Positions 22,789-25,787 of a DNA stretch of 25,787 nt are shown piece after piece. Position 1 is the stretch's first letter. Every line of letters begins with the position of its first letter. The DNA is from Kofleriaceae bacterium (GTDB taxonomy: Bacteria; Myxococcota_A; Polyangia; Haliangiales; Haliangiaceae). The position numbers and the translations under genes are program-made. The notes beneath the pieces are model-generated. The model made no database searches, was not told the DNA's origin, and saw only the letters and a list, made by a program, of their open reading frames with translations. The DNA lies in assembly GCA_024642805.1 (NCBI GenBank), contig JAHEAK010000004.1, positions 2,639-28,425 on the forward strand, in the 5' to 3' direction.

Positions 22789-23397
22789 ATGACGACTGCG
22801 GAGGCCAAGCGCGTAAACCGAAGGCTGGAGATTCTCCAGGCCGCCAAGCTCGTGTTCGCCGAGCGCGGTTATCACGCCGCTTCCATCAACGACATCATCA
22901 AGCGAGCCGGCATCGCGCGCGGCACCTTCTACCTGTACTTCTCCAGTAAGGATGCCGTCTTCGAATCGATCCTCGACCAGGCCATTGAAGACTTGCAGTC
23001 GCGCATCATCGGCATCGACATGGACTCGGGGGCGGCGCCGCCCGCCATGCAGCTCCATCAAAACGTCACGCGCGTGCTCGAGTACGTGCTCAGTGATCGC
23101 GAGCTGATTCAGCTCTTGCTCAACCACGGCCTGCCGCCCGAGTCGGATCTGAGCTTGCGAGTCGACGCCTTTTTCGACCACGTCGAGGCTCTCATCGAGC
23201 GCTCGCTGAGCTACGGCATGAGCATGGGCCTGTGCCGCCAGTGTGATCCCGCCCTGACGGCAGCTCAGATTCTGGGCGCAATCCGCGGTGCCCTGCGCCG
23301 CCTGACGCGCGTTCAAGACAACATCGATATCACCCCCGTTGCGACGCAAATGATTGATTTTGCACTGCGCGGCGTGGTGGTCTCGGCCAAGTGGTGA
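22789..23397 (+). CDS. TetR/AcrR family transcriptional regulator
   Basis: 202 residues. N-terminal TetR helix-turn-helix: ILQAAKLVFAERGYHAASI then NDIIKRAGIARGTFYLYF (about residues 14-52), a full match to the family signature. The remainder is the helical ligand-binding and dimer domain (contains HVEALIERSL and a CRQC pair), ligand unreadable from sequence. The ATG has no strong ribosome site. It lies upstream of a fused dehydratase activator, and the gap between them contains two matching palindromes (GACTGAC arms) overlapping a good promoter, the likely targets. No such palindrome is visible in front of the regulator's own start, so it may not repress itself. A role in sensing acyl-CoA or a related aromatic or fatty acid metabolite is inferred from the neighbour only. 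Confidence 0.93.
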   Translation: MTTAEAKRVNRRLEILQAAKLVFAERGYHAASINDIIKRAGIARGTFYLYFSSKDAVFESILDQAIEDLQSRIIGIDMDSGAAPPAMQLHQNVTRVLEYVLSDRELIQLLLNHGLPPESDLSLRVDAFFDHVEALIERSLSYGMSMGLCRQCDPALTAAQILGAIRGALRRLTRVQDNIDITPVATQMIDFALRGVVVSAKW

Positions 23398-23445
23398 TCC
23401 CGATTTCCCTCTGAGATCTCGGCGGGTTCGGCAAGGTCAAAAGTC

Positions 23446-23474
23446 TTGACTGACATGTCAGTCTAGTCTCAAAT
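23446..23474 (+). promoter_or_regulatory. Promoter of the dehydratase activator gene
   Basis: TTGACT (23446-23451) and TCAAAT (23469-23474) are separated by 17 bp, matching sigma-70-type -35 (5/6) and -10 (4/6) boxes. The first palindromic operator overlaps the -35 and the second lies just past the transcription start, a layout fitting repression. Confidence 0.6.
23448..23463. promoter_or_regulatory. Palindromic operator O1
   Basis: GACTGACATGTCAGTC is a perfect 16-bp palindrome overlapping the -35 box. Typical size and symmetry for a TetR-family dimer site. Confidence 0.75.
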
Positions 23475-23484
23475 GCCTGCCAAC

Positions 23485-23504
23485 TAGACTGACGTGTCAG
23501 TCTA
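23485..23504. promoter_or_regulatory. Palindromic operator O2
   Basis: TAGACTGACGTGTCAGTCTA has the same arms as O1 and differs in the centre (only the middle pair breaks symmetry). Centre-to-centre distance to O1 is 39 bp. It lies between the -10 box and the start codon. Confidence 0.75.
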
Positions 23505-23537
23505 CGTGCCCGAACCCAGACGAGTAGGTATCTCACT

Positions 23538-25787
<2,250 letters not shown>

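Noticed and set aside
20713..23349. An 878-codon open frame on the minus strand across the TULIP-like and TetR genes
   Set aside because: It is antisense to two genes with clear families on the + strand; the translation has no domain and reads like a complement of high-GC coding sequence.

Overview
The window is GC-rich and gene-dense, and it looks like a chromosomal segment of a myxobacterium-like bacterium (Myxococcota or a close relative). The pointers are two Hanks-type Ser/Thr kinases with zinc-ribbon, PEGA or TPR/AAA modules, many lipoproteins and PEGA proteins, two exported proteins ending in a MYXO-CTERM-like tail (Gly-Gly-Cys, hydrophobic stretch, Arg cluster), and an MshEN/GspE_N protein. 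I see no rRNA, tRNA, CRISPR array, phage or insertion sequence. The species cannot be named from the sequence alone.

Layout. 1-3181 (-): a giant kinase-AAA-TPR signalling protein, cut by the left edge. 3309-4514 (-): acetyl-CoA C-acyltransferase. 4603-5813 (+): two tandem paralogous proteins, of which only the second carries a SEC-C zinc tail. 5845-8150 (-): a three-gene run in which the two upstream genes together make up a shortened copper amine oxidase split at a domain boundary; its N-half is fused to a histone-H1-like Lys/Ala/Pro tail. The third is a polytopic membrane protein with a lipobox. 8258-9184 (+): exported conserved hypothetical. 9273-14036 (-): an operon of TPR-PEGA protein, FG-GAP lipoprotein and PEGA-tailed transmembrane kinase. 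14166-15144 (-): DUF971 protein and nitroreductase, overlapping. 15168-16532 (+): DNA-methyltransferase-like protein, followed 4 bp later by a sterol-desaturase/fatty-acid-hydroxylase gene broken by a 34-bp tandem duplication. 17416-18525 (-): MshEN plus GAF-like protein. 18524-19057 (+): small lipoprotein candidate whose start codon overlaps that of the preceding gene on the other strand. 19272-22605 (+): a two-gene unit for a zinc phospholipase-C-like protein and a BPI/LBP-like (TULIP) lipid-binding protein, both with MYXO-CTERM-like tails. 22789-23397 (+): TetR regulator. 23538 to the right edge (+): a fused double-ASKHA 2-hydroxyacyl-CoA dehydratase activator, preceded by a promoter with two matching palindromic operators.

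The most unusual items are the split copper amine oxidase with an H1-like tail and an altered TPQ motif, the surface PLC-like/BPI-like pair, the exact duplication that breaks the desaturase gene, and the paired operators in front of the dehydratase activator. Protein family calls come from motif reading by eye; none was checked by database search.
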